From NCBI GenBank assembly GCA_963277665.1, contig OY728130.1:1360826393-1360890392 (forward strand): 64,000 nt of DNA, written 5' to 3'. The notes below the pieces were generated by a model. That model made no database searches. It was not told the DNA's origin and saw nothing but the letters and a program-made list of their open reading frames with translations. Shown piece by piece: positions 21,591-32,060 of this stretch (positions are counted from its first letter, which is position 1; each line of letters opens with the position of its first letter). This DNA comes from Viscum album. Its lineage: Eukaryota > Streptophyta > Magnoliopsida > Santalales > Viscaceae. The position numbers and the translations under genes are program-made.

Positions 21591-24242
21591 TTAAATTAGA
21601 AGGAAGTTGTTTAAGTTCAAAAACCGGTTGTTTCTGGATTTAGGGGGAGCGAGGTCCATGAAACTATCTATCTGCTCATGTTTATTCTCAAAGGAAAGAG
21701 AATCTATTGAAATGAGATTTGCAGAATCATCGATAGTCATGGGTACCTCAGAATAAACACACTCATCAATTAAAGCACAAAATTTACATTTTTCTGAACT
21801 CACACAACATTCAAAAGAAGAACCAAAACTCAAATCATCAAAGGGTGAAGAAAACAAAAAAGAATCAGAGTTTGGGTTGAGGAGAGAATTGTGTGTGTGT
21901 GCATCGTTTGAGAGCACTTCCATCGAATAGACAGGAAGAGTGGAGTGCTCTTCAACGGGGTGTTTCATAGCCTCAAGGATGTTAAAACTTACCTTTTCTC
22001 CTACGAATTCCATGGACAATGTACCATTGTGAACATTGATGATCGTCTTTGCTATTTTGAGGAATGGCCTCCCAAGTATGAGAGGGGTATGTCCTTGGGT
22101 TCGGGTATCTTCCATCTCAAGAATGTATAAATCAGCGGGGAAGATGAGATTTTTTACTCTAACAAGGACATCCTCAATCACTCCTTTTGGATGCGTTGTA
22201 CTCCGGTTGGCAAGTTGCACAACAATTCCTGTTGGTTGAAGCTCTCCAACCTGTAGAGAAGTATACACAGAGTGAGGCATTACATTAATGGAAGCACCTA
22301 AATCTAGCATAGCATCAGAAAAGAAGGTCTCCCCTATGGTACAAGGTATGGTGAATGTGCTGGGATCCTTGCATTTGGTTGGCATTGCTGGTTGAATCAA
22401 GGCCGAGACATTCCTTCCCAGGTTGACTCTCTCATTCCCCTTCAGCCTTCGTCGATGGGTGAAAATTTCTTTAAGAAATTTGGTATAACGGGGAATTTTC
22501 TTGACTGCATCCAACAATGGAATATTAACTTGAACTTTTTTAAATGTATCCATTATTTCATTGTCAATATCATTATCAAAGTTTTTCTTAGATTTAGAGA
22601 GTCTTTGAGGGAAAGTAAGAGGAATGGATTGTTCATTTGAATCATCAATGACTATTCGATTACCATTTTTCTCTTGTTTTTCTTTACATGAAGTTTTTGA
22701 GGGTTGGGAAAGAGAGTTTTCATGAGGGGGACATACCTGTTGTGCTGAATCAGTAGAAGGAGAAACTTCTTTACCACTACGAAGTGTAACTGCACATACA
22801 TTACCTTTGTCCTTTGGATTGGAAATGGTTTGGGATGGTAGTTGTCCAGAACCTTGCATCTTAAGCTCACCGATGGTGTTTGCCAATTGCCCCACTTGGG
22901 TTCGTAGGTCTTGAATAGCTGATTGTGTGGTTTGTTGGAACTGAAGGTTCTGGGTTGCCATTTGTTTCACCATGTCCTTGAGGCTTGGTTCAGATTTGGG
23001 AGGAGGAGGAGGATGATTGTTTTGAGAAGTTGAAGGATAAGATGGTTTCATACCTTGGCCTTGTTGATACCAATTCTGCTTCGGGTAGCTTGAGTTTCCT
23101 CCTTGTCGGTATTGTGGTTGTGCTTGCCACCCGGGGTTTGGATTTGGCCTGAATGGTTCTTGATTGAAGGGAGGCGCTTGTTGGAATGGACACCCTGGGA
23201 ACACAGCTGCACAGGACTCAGATGAATCTTGAAGTTGTGGGCACTGGTCAGAAAAATGAGTGTTATCAGAACAAATACCACAATGCAATGGAATAGAAGT
23301 AGAGTGTGAGTTACCTTGTGCTTGAGCTAATTGCCTTAGAAGGGTATGCATCTCATCAAGTTTAGTATCTACCTTTTGTTCTAGGGATGAATGACTTACC
23401 TCATTAACTCCTCGGGTTGGTGAAATAGCTCGTGTACCAAATTGTTGTGCATTTTGAGTCATGTTGGCTATTAAGTCACGAGCGGCAGAAGGAGTTTTGT
23501 CAACTAGGGCACCACCAGCCGTAGCATCAATCATTCCATGATCCATGGGGATAAGTCCCTCATAGAAGTATTGAATTAAAAGTTGTTCACTAATCTGGTG
23601 GTGGGGGCAGCTTGAGCAAAGTCTTTTGAATCTCTCCCAGTATTCATGAAGGGTCTCTCCTTGCGATTGCCTAATTCCACAGATTTTTTTCCTAATTGAT
23701 GCAGTTCTGGAGGTGGGGAAGAACTTCTCTAGAAAGAGTCTTTTTAGGTCATTCCAGCCCCCAATTGTGGAAGGAAAATAGTATAGACAATCTTTGGCTA
23801 CACCATCAAGGGAGAAAGGGAAGGCCCTAAACTTAATGAGGTCCTCAGACACATTTTGGGGTTTCATGGTGGAGCACACTATGTGAAACTCTTTTAGATG
23901 TTTGTGAGGGTCCTCTCCGGGAAGACCATGGAATTTTGGAAGAAGGTGGATGAGACCTGATCTAAGCTCAAAGTTGGCTGCTTCCTCGGGATATTGGATG
24001 TACGCAGGTTGGTACTCCACATCAGGGGTAGTAAGTTCTTTTAACGTTCGATTATTTGCAGCCATGTTTTCTTGGGTTTGATTGGGTTCAATTTTGGGTT
24101 GGTTTAGAAACACTTGAGGTTTCACAAGGGGTTCCTCAATGTTACTTGATTGACCTTCTCTAAATGCCTTGATTTGTGTGTGAAGTGACTTTTCAATTTC
24201 AGGGTCAAATTCAAGTAGTGTTCCTTTACCAGATCTTGTCAT
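21591..24242 (-). CDS. Athila gag-protease polyprotein (883 codons, open)
   Basis: Encodes the capsid-type Gag that packages the element RNA and the aspartic protease that would mature it. Residues ~80-270 form the retrotransposon gag domain (LPKFHGLPGEDPHKHLKEF, IRQSQGETLHEYWERFKRL). A CCHC zinc knuckle (CGICSDNTHFSDQC) lies near 319-332, then a P/Q/N-rich linker. The protease active site DLGASINVMP is near residues 645-654, and LILGRPFLKIAKT is the flap/C-terminal motif. The ATG at 24242 lies ~310 bp inside the PBS, a normal leader length. The frame closes at 21591 shortly after a shift near 21640; matching text (QPVFELKQLPSNLKYAYL) continues in another frame. This is the longest intact coding region in the window. 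Confidence 0.92.
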   Translation of the reverse strand: MTRSGKGTLLEFDPEIEKSLHTQIKAFREGQSSNIEEPLVKPQVFLNQPKIEPNQTQENMAANNRTLKELTTPDVEYQPAYIQYPEEAANFELRSGLIHLLPKFHGLPGEDPHKHLKEFHIVCSTMKPQNVSEDLIKFRAFPFSLDGVAKDCLYYFPSTIGGWNDLKRLFLEKFFPTSRTASIRKKICGIRQSQGETLHEYWERFKRLCSSCPHHQISEQLLIQYFYEGLIPMDHGMIDATAGGALVDKTPSAARDLIANMTQNAQQFGTRAISPTRGVNEVSHSSLEQKVDTKLDEMHTLLRQLAQAQGNSHSTSIPLHCGICSDNTHFSDQCPQLQDSSESCAAVFPGCPFQQAPPFNQEPFRPNPNPGWQAQPQYRQGGNSSYPKQNWYQQGQGMKPSYPSTSQNNHPPPPPKSEPSLKDMVKQMATQNLQFQQTTQSAIQDLRTQVGQLANTIGELKMQGSGQLPSQTISNPKDKGNVCAVTLRSGKEVSPSTDSAQQVCPPHENSLSQPSKTSCKEKQEKNGNRIVIDDSNEQSIPLTFPQRLSKSKKNFDNDIDNEIMDTFKKVQVNIPLLDAVKKIPRYTKFLKEIFTHRRRLKGNERVNLGRNVSALIQPAMPTKCKDPSTFTIPCTIGETFFSDAMLDLGASINVMPHSVYTSLQVGELQPTGIVVQLANRSTTHPKGVIEDVLVRVKNLIFPADLYILEMEDTRTQGHTPLILGRPFLKIAKTIINVHNGTLSMEFVGEKVSFNILEAMKHPVEEHSTLPVYSMEVLSNDAHTHNSLLNPNSDSFLFSSPFDDLSFGSSFECCVSSEKCKFCALIDECVYSEVPMTIDDSANLISIDSLSFENKHEQIDSFMDLAPPKSRNNRFLNLNNFLLI

Positions 24243-24377
24243 GCAACAATGATGTCCAGTTTGATTGATTGATTGTTTGTTGTGTTTTTTTTTATTTAAG
24301 ATGGATAAAAGAGAAACTTAAGAAGGGTGAAAGAAGAATAAAATTTTATACTATATAATTAGAGAGGGAGATGTGGA

Positions 24378-24378
<1 letters not shown>

Positions 24379-24411
<33 letters not shown>
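24379..24411. repeat. (GA)n microsatellite in Athila leader
   Basis: About 16 uninterrupted GA dinucleotides between the PBS and the gag start, read as CT on the transcribed strand. Confidence 0.95.
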
Positions 24412-24414
<3 letters not shown>

Positions 24415-24549
24415 AGAACACACCAAAAAAACAACCAAAAATAAAGACAAAACCCAAAACAAAAAACAATCAAATGGGGGTGGGGTATTTAAAGGAGTAA
24501 TAATTAAGAAGTAAAAATAATAATAATAAAGAAAAAAAATGATCTTGGC

Positions 24550-24567
24550 TCCCCGGCAACGGCGCCA
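24550..24567 (-). promoter_or_regulatory. Athila primer-binding site (tRNA-Asp type)
   Basis: The minus strand reads TGGCGCCGTTGCCGGGGA, complementary to the 3' end of plant tRNA-Asp, five bases inside the 5' LTR. It primes minus-strand DNA synthesis and fixes the element's orientation. Confidence 0.93.
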
Positions 24568-24572
24568 AAATT

Positions 24573-26180
24573 TGACCGCGTTGTCGAACGCGTCAAATTA
24601 GTTGTTTAATTTTGACTAGAATTTCTGCAGTATAGCAGCAACCCTAGGTCGTCTCTCGACGGAGCCTTAGATCATTAATTCTAAAATGTGGTTCTGATTA
24701 TGAAATTAAAAAGGGAAATGGGGTTTTATAATACTTGGGTTTGATGATTAAATATGACAATAGAAAATATAAGCTATAAAACAAAGTAGAGATTAACAAA
24801 ATTAATTAAGCGTGATCAACCCGCGGTACTCGTATGATATTTATCCTTCATCGCTTCATGATATAAGGTTATGATCTTTTAATTACTGGTTTGTAACACC
24901 TAGAACTAGAATGTTACTGAGTTTATACTAGGATACCTCCTAGGGTTCAGTCAAAAACACACAATGATTCACCGGACACCGCCGATGATTGAATGAATTG
25001 TGTTTGACTTCATAACCAAAACTCACCAAGGAAACACACGAAAAACTCGATGCACTGTACAGATTTGTGTGTTATTTATTTGTGATACCATGACATAAAT
25101 GTACATGGCCTTGGCAGTACTTGTGTGAGTTAAATTTACCAATATAAACCACACAAACACTGCAATTGAAAGGGGGAAAGAAAGTGGTGAACGGTGTGTG
25201 AAACATCACATGAATGGGTACCCCCAAACATGATCATATGAGTTGAGCATGACATACCAGTACATAAATCAATAAAATAAGAATAGAGGATGATGAAAAA
25301 CAACACAATAATCTGGAATTTAAAATATCATTCAAATATTACAAACATGAAGCTCGGGATGTACATCACATTCCTCCCCGGGTGATCACAAGGGGTTTAG
25401 AAACCCATGGGAGAGGAGGAAGAGAAAGATGTTGGGGTAGAACTTCCCATAGCCTCCAGAACCTCTAGGGATGTTGAGAAGACTCATTGGGGACTCCAAA
25501 ATGGAAGCACCTTGCCTCCTGGCCGAACTTACAAATGGGGAGCCCAAGGTGCCATTTTATAGGAAAATTGGAAGGTGGTTTTAGGCACACAGATTTCATC
25601 AATCCACTTGCACGACGCATTTCGTCCTTCATACAGTCTTATCTCTCTTTGGAGAAAATAGAAAAGTTGTAGACCTGCCTCTTTACTATCTCCACCGAAA
25701 TTTTGGCACCGTTTGGACAACTATAGCTCAAGATATTGATAAAATACAGAACACCGCATTTGACTTGGTTCAAATTCGGTGGCTTGGACAGATCAGTTCG
25801 GATGGGCCCCATAGAAGCCGAATCAGCATTGGATTCCTTAATATTAAATGTATCCTATTAAATTTTGGACAGGAACAAAAACTTTCAGCCCATTTGGATG
25901 CACGGATTTTGTGTAATATGCAAAACAGTGGACAGATGTCCATGGATCCATGCAATTTTGGCCCATTTTTCTTCCACTTCATCAAAGGCCCTCCAAATCA
26001 CCTCCACCTACATTGAAACAATAAAAACAAGTAACATTTATCATTATAATATTGATTAACATTAATTTATTTATTAAAACATGAAGTGCAATTTATTATT
26101 ATATTTGGAATATTCATTACAAAACTAGTTTAAAACTGCGGTGTAAGGGTGGAATAAAACAATGAATCGTGGTACGATCA
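24573..26180 (-). repeat. Athila 5' LTR (right copy)
   Basis: 1608 bp, collinear with 15854-17461. It contains the likely promoter (TATA-like site on the minus strand at 25553-25563) and is followed by TSD ggtgc at 26181-26185. Confidence 0.95.
25553..25563 (-). promoter_or_regulatory. TATA-like box of Athila 5' LTR
   Basis: The minus strand reads CTATAAAATGG, with transcription expected toward lower coordinates, about 1 kb before the LTR end. The same sequence is present at ~16833-16843 in the other LTR. Confidence 0.4.
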
Positions 26181-26185
26181 GGTGC

Positions 26186-26851
26186 AAGTTTGTTACCTGA
26201 AGAGGCCTTAACAAATGCTTCGCTACCCCACACATGTAAATTAGATAACATGGTTTTGTGTCCACTCCATAACTCATATGGAATACCATTTATCGATTTA
26301 GTTGGTACTTGGTTTAGTATGTGTGCTGTTGTTTGTAATGCATATCCCCAAAAGGATAATGGAAGACTCACATTACTCATCATTGATCTCACCATGTCCA
26401 ACAGGCTGTGGTTCCTCCTTTCACTTACACCATTCCACTGAGGTGTGTAAGGAGGAGTGAGTTGAGATAAAATCCCAAACTCCCGTAAAAAATCAATGAA
26501 GTCCTGATTAAGATATTCTCTACCTCTGTCTGAGCGGAGTTTCTTAATCTTCTTACCAAGCTGGTTCTCAAATTCATTCTTGTATTCTTTGAACCGATCA
26601 AAAGAATCTAACTTATACCACATTAAGTAAATATATCCATATCTACAAAAATCATCAATAAAAGTTATGAAGTATGAGAACTCACCGCTTGATTCAACTG
26701 GAAATGGCCCACACACATCTGTGTGAATTAATTCTAAAAGCTCTTTAGCCCTTTAACCTTTCCCACTAAATGGGGCTTTGGTCATTTTGCCTTGTAGACA
26801 CACATGACATACACCAAGTGGTTTTAGTTCGAAAGAATCTAAATACTCATC
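26186..26851 (-). pseudogene. Copia-1 integrase, cut by Athila
   Basis: The upstream part of copia integrase. CHVCLQGKM supplies the CC pair of the zinc-binding region. D1 is in HTDVCGP at 26717-26719, D2 in KLRSDRGREY and E in NGVSERRNH, with D2 and E spaced by 35 residues as expected. Downstream phrases (LPLSFWGYALQTTAHILNQVPTK, GSEAFVK) continue to NKLAP, where Athila begins; the rest resumes at 15848. A stop lies between 26716 and 26851. Catalytic residues are intact, but the protein cannot be made because of the 10-kb insert. Confidence 0.92.
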
Positions 26852-27574
26852 TTAATGTAATTTTGTCAAAAGTTTCTCATTGACATGACCTAGCCGGTGA
26901 TGCCAAAGTTGGGTGTGGTATGAGTCATGTGAATTGACTTTGTCATCGATTTCCATTACTTGGTTTGTGTAGTCTAAAACATAAAGGTCGTTATATAAAT
27001 GCGCCCTACCAAAACAAATGCTATATTTATAAAAGTAGCAACATCCAATTCCAAACTTGAAGATGAATCCATCAGTATCTAATCTGGATACTGAAATAAT
27101 GTTTTTGGTTACAGAGGGTGCGTAATAACATCCTTTCAAAAATAAGACCATCCTAGTAGGCAATGTGAGGTGGTAGTCTCCGACAGCTACAACAATGAGT
27201 CTGGCTCTGTTGGATGCTCGTAGATCCACCTCACCTCGATCAATCTTTCTAAATCCACTTGGTTCCTGTATTTGGATAAATATGTGGTCACCACAAGCAG
27301 TATATAATACCCAATTGGTAGAAACAGATAGATTGTATTGGATAACAAACGCACCTGAAGCTTCCCCTTGCTTCCTTGGCTGGGTGCAGTTTTTCTTCCA
27401 GTGGCTCTTCTTGCCACATGCGAAACAAACAGCCTCATGTTCTCTTGCCTCCCCTTTGATCTTCCTTTTCTTGGAAGGCCTTGAAGAAGCTTTGGGCTTA
27501 AAGCTCTTCGTCTTCCCTTTCCTTTTATTCACCATGAGGACATAAGGCTTTTCATGCTTCATGTCATTGTCCAC
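26852..27574 (-). pseudogene. Copia-1 gag C-terminus, protease and GAG-pre-integrase
   Basis: A 240-codon frame with a CCHC zinc knuckle at residues 50-63 (CFACGKKSHWKKNC) after a basic K/R-rich linker, then the protease region. The active site reads WVLYTACGDHI at ~88-98, where the family has a D-T/S-G triad, so the catalytic aspartate is replaced by tyrosine and the protease should be dead. The pre-integrase motif LWHHRLGHVNEKLL follows near residue 230. The frame is separated from upstream gag by a stop near 27575. Confidence 0.9.
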
Positions 27575-28162
27575 TTAGATAATAAGGATAAGAAGATCAG
27601 ACATAGACTTCTCAATGTTGTTCATGTTGAAGTTTACAACAAAGTTAGAGAAGCTCTGGGGGAGTAATGTAAGAATGAGATCGGTGCCCAGTTCTTCGGG
27701 GAGTTTAAACCCTAGAACCTCCAAGCGCTCAATGTAGCCAATGAGCTTGACTACATGAGGCCCAGCTGGGGCACACTCTCCAAGCTTGCTCTGGAATAGA
27801 GCTTTGGAGATCTCAGACCTTTCTTATCTTTCTCTCTCCTGGTATAGACCACGGAGGTGCTCGAGCATGCTATAGGCATCCATGTCTTCATGAGACTTCA
27901 TGAGCTCACTAGACATTGATGATAGCATTAAACATTGAACGTCGAGTGCATCGTTCAAATGTTGATCATAGACCAGGAAATCTTCATCACTTGCCTCTTG
28001 GGTGGGCGAATCATGAAGTGAGGATTCCAGCACGTAAAACTTTTGTTCATGGCGTAGGATAACCTGAAGGCTCCTAAACCATTCCTGAAAGTTATTTCCA
28101 GTGAGGATATTGTCTTTATCCAGAATTGATCGCAGAGAAAATGTGGTTGACGAGTTTGTCAT
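27575..28162 (-). pseudogene. Copia-1 gag N-terminus
   Basis: The 112-codon frame from the ATG at 28162 carries the copia gag start (LTGNNFQEWFRSLQVILRHE, KFYVLESSLH, YSMLEHLRGLYQ). Text in the same family continues past a stop near 27824 down to 27575 (KALFQSKLGECAPAGPHV, LPQSFSNFVVNFNMN). This is UBN2/retrotransposon_gag-type capsid protein. Two in-frame stops break it. Confidence 0.88.
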
Positions 28163-30106
28163 TTCAATTCTACAAATTAAAAGAGCAAATTTATCAGTAC
28201 TTTCTTGATTACATTTTATGAGAAATAATAATTTTTATTAAGTCTCCCACTATTTTATCAAGTCTCAACGACCCTCACCATTGAACTCGGAATGTCTAGT
28301 TTCTTTGACATTCTAGTGGCAAGGATCCATATTCCCCTTCACATAACCACAACAAGGGTTGGTCAAGCTATTTGAAGATATTTAGGTAGGCAGGTCTTTG
28401 CCAACTGTGAGCTTACAGTTCCTTGATCTATTGAGTGGACTCCCCAATCCTGAAATCCTGAATTGGATTTCCTCAACTCTTGCCTCCAATATTACATCAA
28501 GTCTAGAAAGGGCTACTCATCTTGATGTAATATGGTTAAGTCAACCTGAAACCTTTCATAAGGACTTCCTTTATAAAAGTAAGTGTCCCAACAAGGGTTG
28601 TTCAAACACATAGTTTTATTGAGTCTTTCCCTTAATCAAGTAACAGAAGGCTTGGTCTGACTTAATATGGTATTAAGGGATTCTAATCCTTTATGCGTAG
28701 TTTTGCATTATCACATGCTTGTTAATATTAAGTGATGCTTGCTTAAGTGATTAACCATGTTCTGATAATGTTTACGCATAGTCTGGTTTTTATTTTATTC
28801 CATCTTTGCATGCTTGTTCATTTTATTAACTATGTGATCGCGACAACACATACATAATAAATAAACCATGAAATCAGATAGAAATAAAATAAGATGGCAT
28901 GATCATGAGTTTTTATTGGTTAGCTTATCTAGCAGTTTGATAAGCTAACCCTGACCTAGGGAAAAACACCTTGAACTGATGGTTCATGTTTTGCAGCTCC
29001 CACATGTCCACCTTTACATCTTCTTGGGTTGGTTTCACCTCAGCTTCGGATTTTGAACCGTCTCCTCTAACTTGGGAGATCCTCCATTACATGAGGTTTA
29101 CATTAAAGAAACTATGGGCACGCATGCCCTACATTTTATTGGAAGAAGGCTCGCAGGCCAATGAATTTAAATTAAACAAATTTAAATGAAACCATGCACA
29201 CATAAAAAGGTTCTTTGGTCTAGCTTGTGATTATCCATAACATGCAACGACATTTACACATATTTAGAATTCAAATTATTTTAATCATTCTATTATTTAA
29301 GATATGTCGCACTTGAAATTAATTAATTATGATCTTATAATTAATCAATTCTTTATCTTAAATTCCTTTCTGAATTTCCTTGAGATTTTTCTCATCCATA
29401 TCCCTTGTACAGGTCTTTGTACTTTTGGAGGAAACCTGGTGAAATTCCATTTCTGGAAAGTACATGGCGTGTAGTTTATATTTACACGGCGTGTATTTCT
29501 TTTCACCCTTTATCCAAAGCACACATCGGGGGCTTTGGCGTGTTTTCTTTACTTTGGAAATTTTGGAGTACATGACATGTAGATTAATCTAACATGGCGT
29601 GTACTTCCTTGTTACTTGGTTACCGACCTGGAAATCCCGTGTACGCAGAACACGGCTTCTCCTTGTACACGGTTTCACTTGGGCCAGATCAGACTACACG
29701 ACGTGTTGATTCAACATACACGCCGTGTATTCCGGTTCCACGCGCCGTTCATTTCTGGTCAACATGGGGTAATAAATACTTAGGCATAATCAATTCACAC
29801 GATGTGGTTTGTCGGACCAGTACCGGTTCATTGAACCTAAGTACACGACGTGTAGTTTTCACTACACGCCGTGTATTCTTATGTTGTACGGACAGAAAGA
29901 GCGGCACCTCCGGATGAGTTCCTCATTTTTAATTTAATCAAAATTAAAATTAAAAGGTTGTTTCTATGATGTGAATCGAGAAATTAAGGAGGAAGAACAG
30001 ATCTCGTTCATTCAGTTTTATTGAACGATTTATCTTGAATTAAATCAAATATAAATGCTTAAATTATCAATGAAAATTAAATAACTATAATCAACGTTGT
30101 AACATC
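28163..30106 (-). other. Copia-1 untranslated leader (~1.95 kb)
   Basis: The stretch between PBS and gag start. No protein-like frame is seen on either strand. It is unusually long for a copia leader and includes a second array of TACACG/CGTGTA palindromes (29455-29885). Part of the text between 28240 and 28620 is laid out in pyrimidine-rich short phrases repeated loosely. Confidence 0.7.
29455..29885. repeat. array of TACACGRCGTGTA palindromes in Copia-1 leader
   Basis: Sites include TACATGGCGTGTA (~29461), TACACGGCGTGTA (~29483), TACATGACATGTA (~29570), TACACGACGTGT (~29696), TACACGCCGTGTA (~29717), TACACGACGTGTA (~29842) and TACACGCCGTGTA (~29862). All share the motif of the LTR array but lie within the transcribed leader. 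Confidence 0.8.
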
Positions 30107-30118
30107 GCTCTGATACCA
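30107..30118 (-). promoter_or_regulatory. Copia-1 primer-binding site (initiator Met tRNA)
   Basis: The minus strand reads TGGTATCAGAGC two bases inside the 5' LTR, the classic plant copia PBS complementary to initiator tRNA-Met. Confidence 0.95.
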
Positions 30119-30649
30119 TTTGAAGGTTCTGAGCGCAGTGGAAGCGCGTGGGTGGATGTGCCCACTTGGCTTTTTGTCATTAACAATGATCAATCCGAGA
30201 TCAATACGACGATAAACGTCAGTCTCCACGAATCGAATCAGGGAAATGGACAAATAAAAGGAAAGTCCTGGAACCACAAAGTAGGATTGTTACAAGTTGA
30301 TTACAATTAATTTAATCAATTGAAAAGAAGTACCTTTTGAGTATTCTTTCTTCGTTGATGTTCTTGATCACGTTCTGATGTGATTCGTCGTTGCGTCGCA
30401 GAAGCCAAGTGTAGACTTCCTCTAGCGGTGATCCACACATGCACCTCGTATCTCTGGACGTCGCCAAATGAGTCTCCGGGTGCTAGCGTGGAGAAACCTT
30501 TACTTGCATTGTCCACCTTAGATCGTCTTGATCTGATGGAAGAGGATCTCTCTCGGTCTTGATAGCGTTCTTGGAGGAAGAGGTTCTTTCGGCCTTGAAA
30601 GAATTCTCCAGAATTGATGTGGTCTTAGAAAAGAGTTGGGGTTGTGAGG

Positions 30650-30662
30650 ATATTTATAATCG
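30650..30662 (-). promoter_or_regulatory. TATA box of Copia-1 5' LTR
   Basis: The minus strand reads GATTATAAATATCC, conserved at ~12510-12522 in the other LTR. It places U3 at ~30660-32055 and R-U5 at ~30121-30630, so the palindrome array at 30835-31050 lies 0.2-0.4 kb upstream of transcription start. Confidence 0.5.
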
Positions 30663-30834
30663 GGTTTGAGGTTGTAGAGTTATGATAATAAATAAACGTG
30701 TTACGCGTTTTATTTTGTTTCATTGACTCTTATTGAAAACCCCCATGTCGAATAATTAATTCCTTGACATGCGCCCACGCTGATTATAATAAATATCATT
30801 TAATAAAACAATATTATATCCTCAAAATCCCGAC

Positions 30835-31050
30835 TGGAAAACTACATGGCGTGTAGTCATTAATACACGGTGTGTACTTGTTTTCCATAAAACTACACAG
30901 CGTGTAATCATTAATACACAACGTGTACTTGTTTTTCATTTCCTTTCCAAAATGAAAACTACACGGCGTGTAATCATTAATACACGACGTGTGCTTGTTT
31001 TCCATGAAAAACTACACGACGTGCAATCATTAATACACAGCGTGTATATC
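30835..31050. repeat. array of TACACGRCGTGTA palindromes in Copia-1 U3
   Basis: About eight sites (ACTACATGGCGTGTA, TACACGGTGTGTA, TACACAGCGTGTA, TACACGGCGTGTA, TACACGACGTGTG and others) separated by 'atcattaa' or 'cttgtttt(t/c)c' spacers. Some contain an ACGTG core as recognised by plant bZIP factors. The pattern recurs in the other LTR and in the leader. Confidence 0.85.
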
Positions 31051-32060
31051 TTGTTTTTCATTTCCTTCTTCCTCCATCATTAAAACGATCTAGGCTTCCT
31101 TGAATAATTATTAAACCACATATGGAAATAATCTTTATTCTACTTGAGATACTTGGATACACTTAGTGTGTGACCCTCTAGGCCTCTTTCTCATTGGCAT
31201 TAGGCGAGCTTGCCTAAAGTCCAAGATTACTGTCTAGCAACGGGTCAAGGCACCCAAGAGAAAGAAGTTGACGCCGCATTGACGTGTCACCTCATACAAA
31301 CGTTTACTGTGTAATTTAATCCATTTGTCTCAATATCTCATCAAGCATGTTTCATGGAAGTGTCATAAACCTATATGCTTGATCTATCGTTCTTTGACTA
31401 CCTGAAATAAACTTGTCGTATCACCATGGCCATGAAATTTGTTCGACAGTTCTATTTCAATCAAAGGGCCCGAGATATGTACTTCCATAAACATGGAAGG
31501 GACAAATCCTTCCTCGACTTATCTATTAACAACATGTCATTCGTGACGCACCCAACATATCCTACTTCCCGCCAACTATCTACGTGACGGTTTTCGTCAA
31601 CAAATCTAAGTGCTCGAGTCATGACACGAGTTAATGATAATCTTCCAGTCTAAGGACCATTACACACGCTCGTAGATAGTAATATCCGATGACACCAAGA
31701 CATGCAGAATTACTACTGGCGGGTCTGTTCTCATAATCTCCCATCTTGGAGATTACCAAGTGCGAACTCCATGAGAGAGAGTCTCGTCTTCTTACGAGTA
31801 CTCGCACATGACGGTCTATATACTATGTGTCCTATCATAGTATGTCATCCAACCGTAGAACTTTATTTAAGAATATTGTTATAACATTTCAAGGTTCTCA
31901 TCACAGCGGGGATCTTCCATGACCTTATTAATACAACAAATATTTCAGGACATTATTATATTATAGTCATGTAGAACAATGAACAATATATAATAAGAGT
32001 ACATTCATGTAATCAAAGTACAAAACAGTTGGTTCTCAGGACACCAACCCTTACGTGATC

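Larger units (their letters stand above)
15854..26180 (-). mobile_element. Athila-type Ty3/gypsy LTR retrotransposon
   Basis: Two LTRs of exactly 1608 bp (15854-17461 and 24573-26180), both TGACCGC...GTACGATCA, flank a minus-strand interior in the order gag, protease, RT, RNase H, integrase (Ty3/gypsy order). The primer-binding site TGGCGCCGTTGCCGGGGA matches the tRNA-Asp end typical of Athila/Tat elements. The gag phrases GEDPHKHLKEF and LHEYWERFKRLC are hallmarks I recognise from Athila. The first ~200 bp of the LTRs show only about three differences, so this is a fairly recent insertion. Pol has several stops and frameshifts. An envelope-like frame, found in some Athila elements, is not evident. 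Confidence 0.95.
11982..32055 (-). mobile_element. Copia-1: Ty1/copia LTR retrotransposon, interrupted by Athila
   Basis: Two matching LTRs (11982-13913 and 30121-32055) flank a minus-strand interior in the order gag, protease, integrase, RT, RNase H, which is diagnostic for Ty1/copia. The target duplication tgatc is perfect (11977-11981 and 32056-32060). The primer-binding site is complementary to initiator methionine tRNA. The element is ~20 kb because a 10.3-kb gypsy element sits in the integrase region; without it, it would be about 9.7 kb. The first ~165 bp of the two LTRs differ at about 15 sites, so the insertion is old. Several stops and lost catalytic residues make it non-functional. 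Confidence 0.95.
30121..32055 (-). repeat. Copia-1 5' LTR (right copy)
   Basis: 1935 bp, collinear with 11982-13913. The outer end reads ...CCTTACG rather than CA, a single terminal change, and is followed at once by the TSD tgatc (32056-32060). Confidence 0.95.

Noticed and set aside
30835..31050. Regular repeats with spacers, at first sight like a CRISPR array
   Set aside because: Spacers are themselves repeated and of only a few types, the units are palindromes inside an LTR, and the genome is a plant's.
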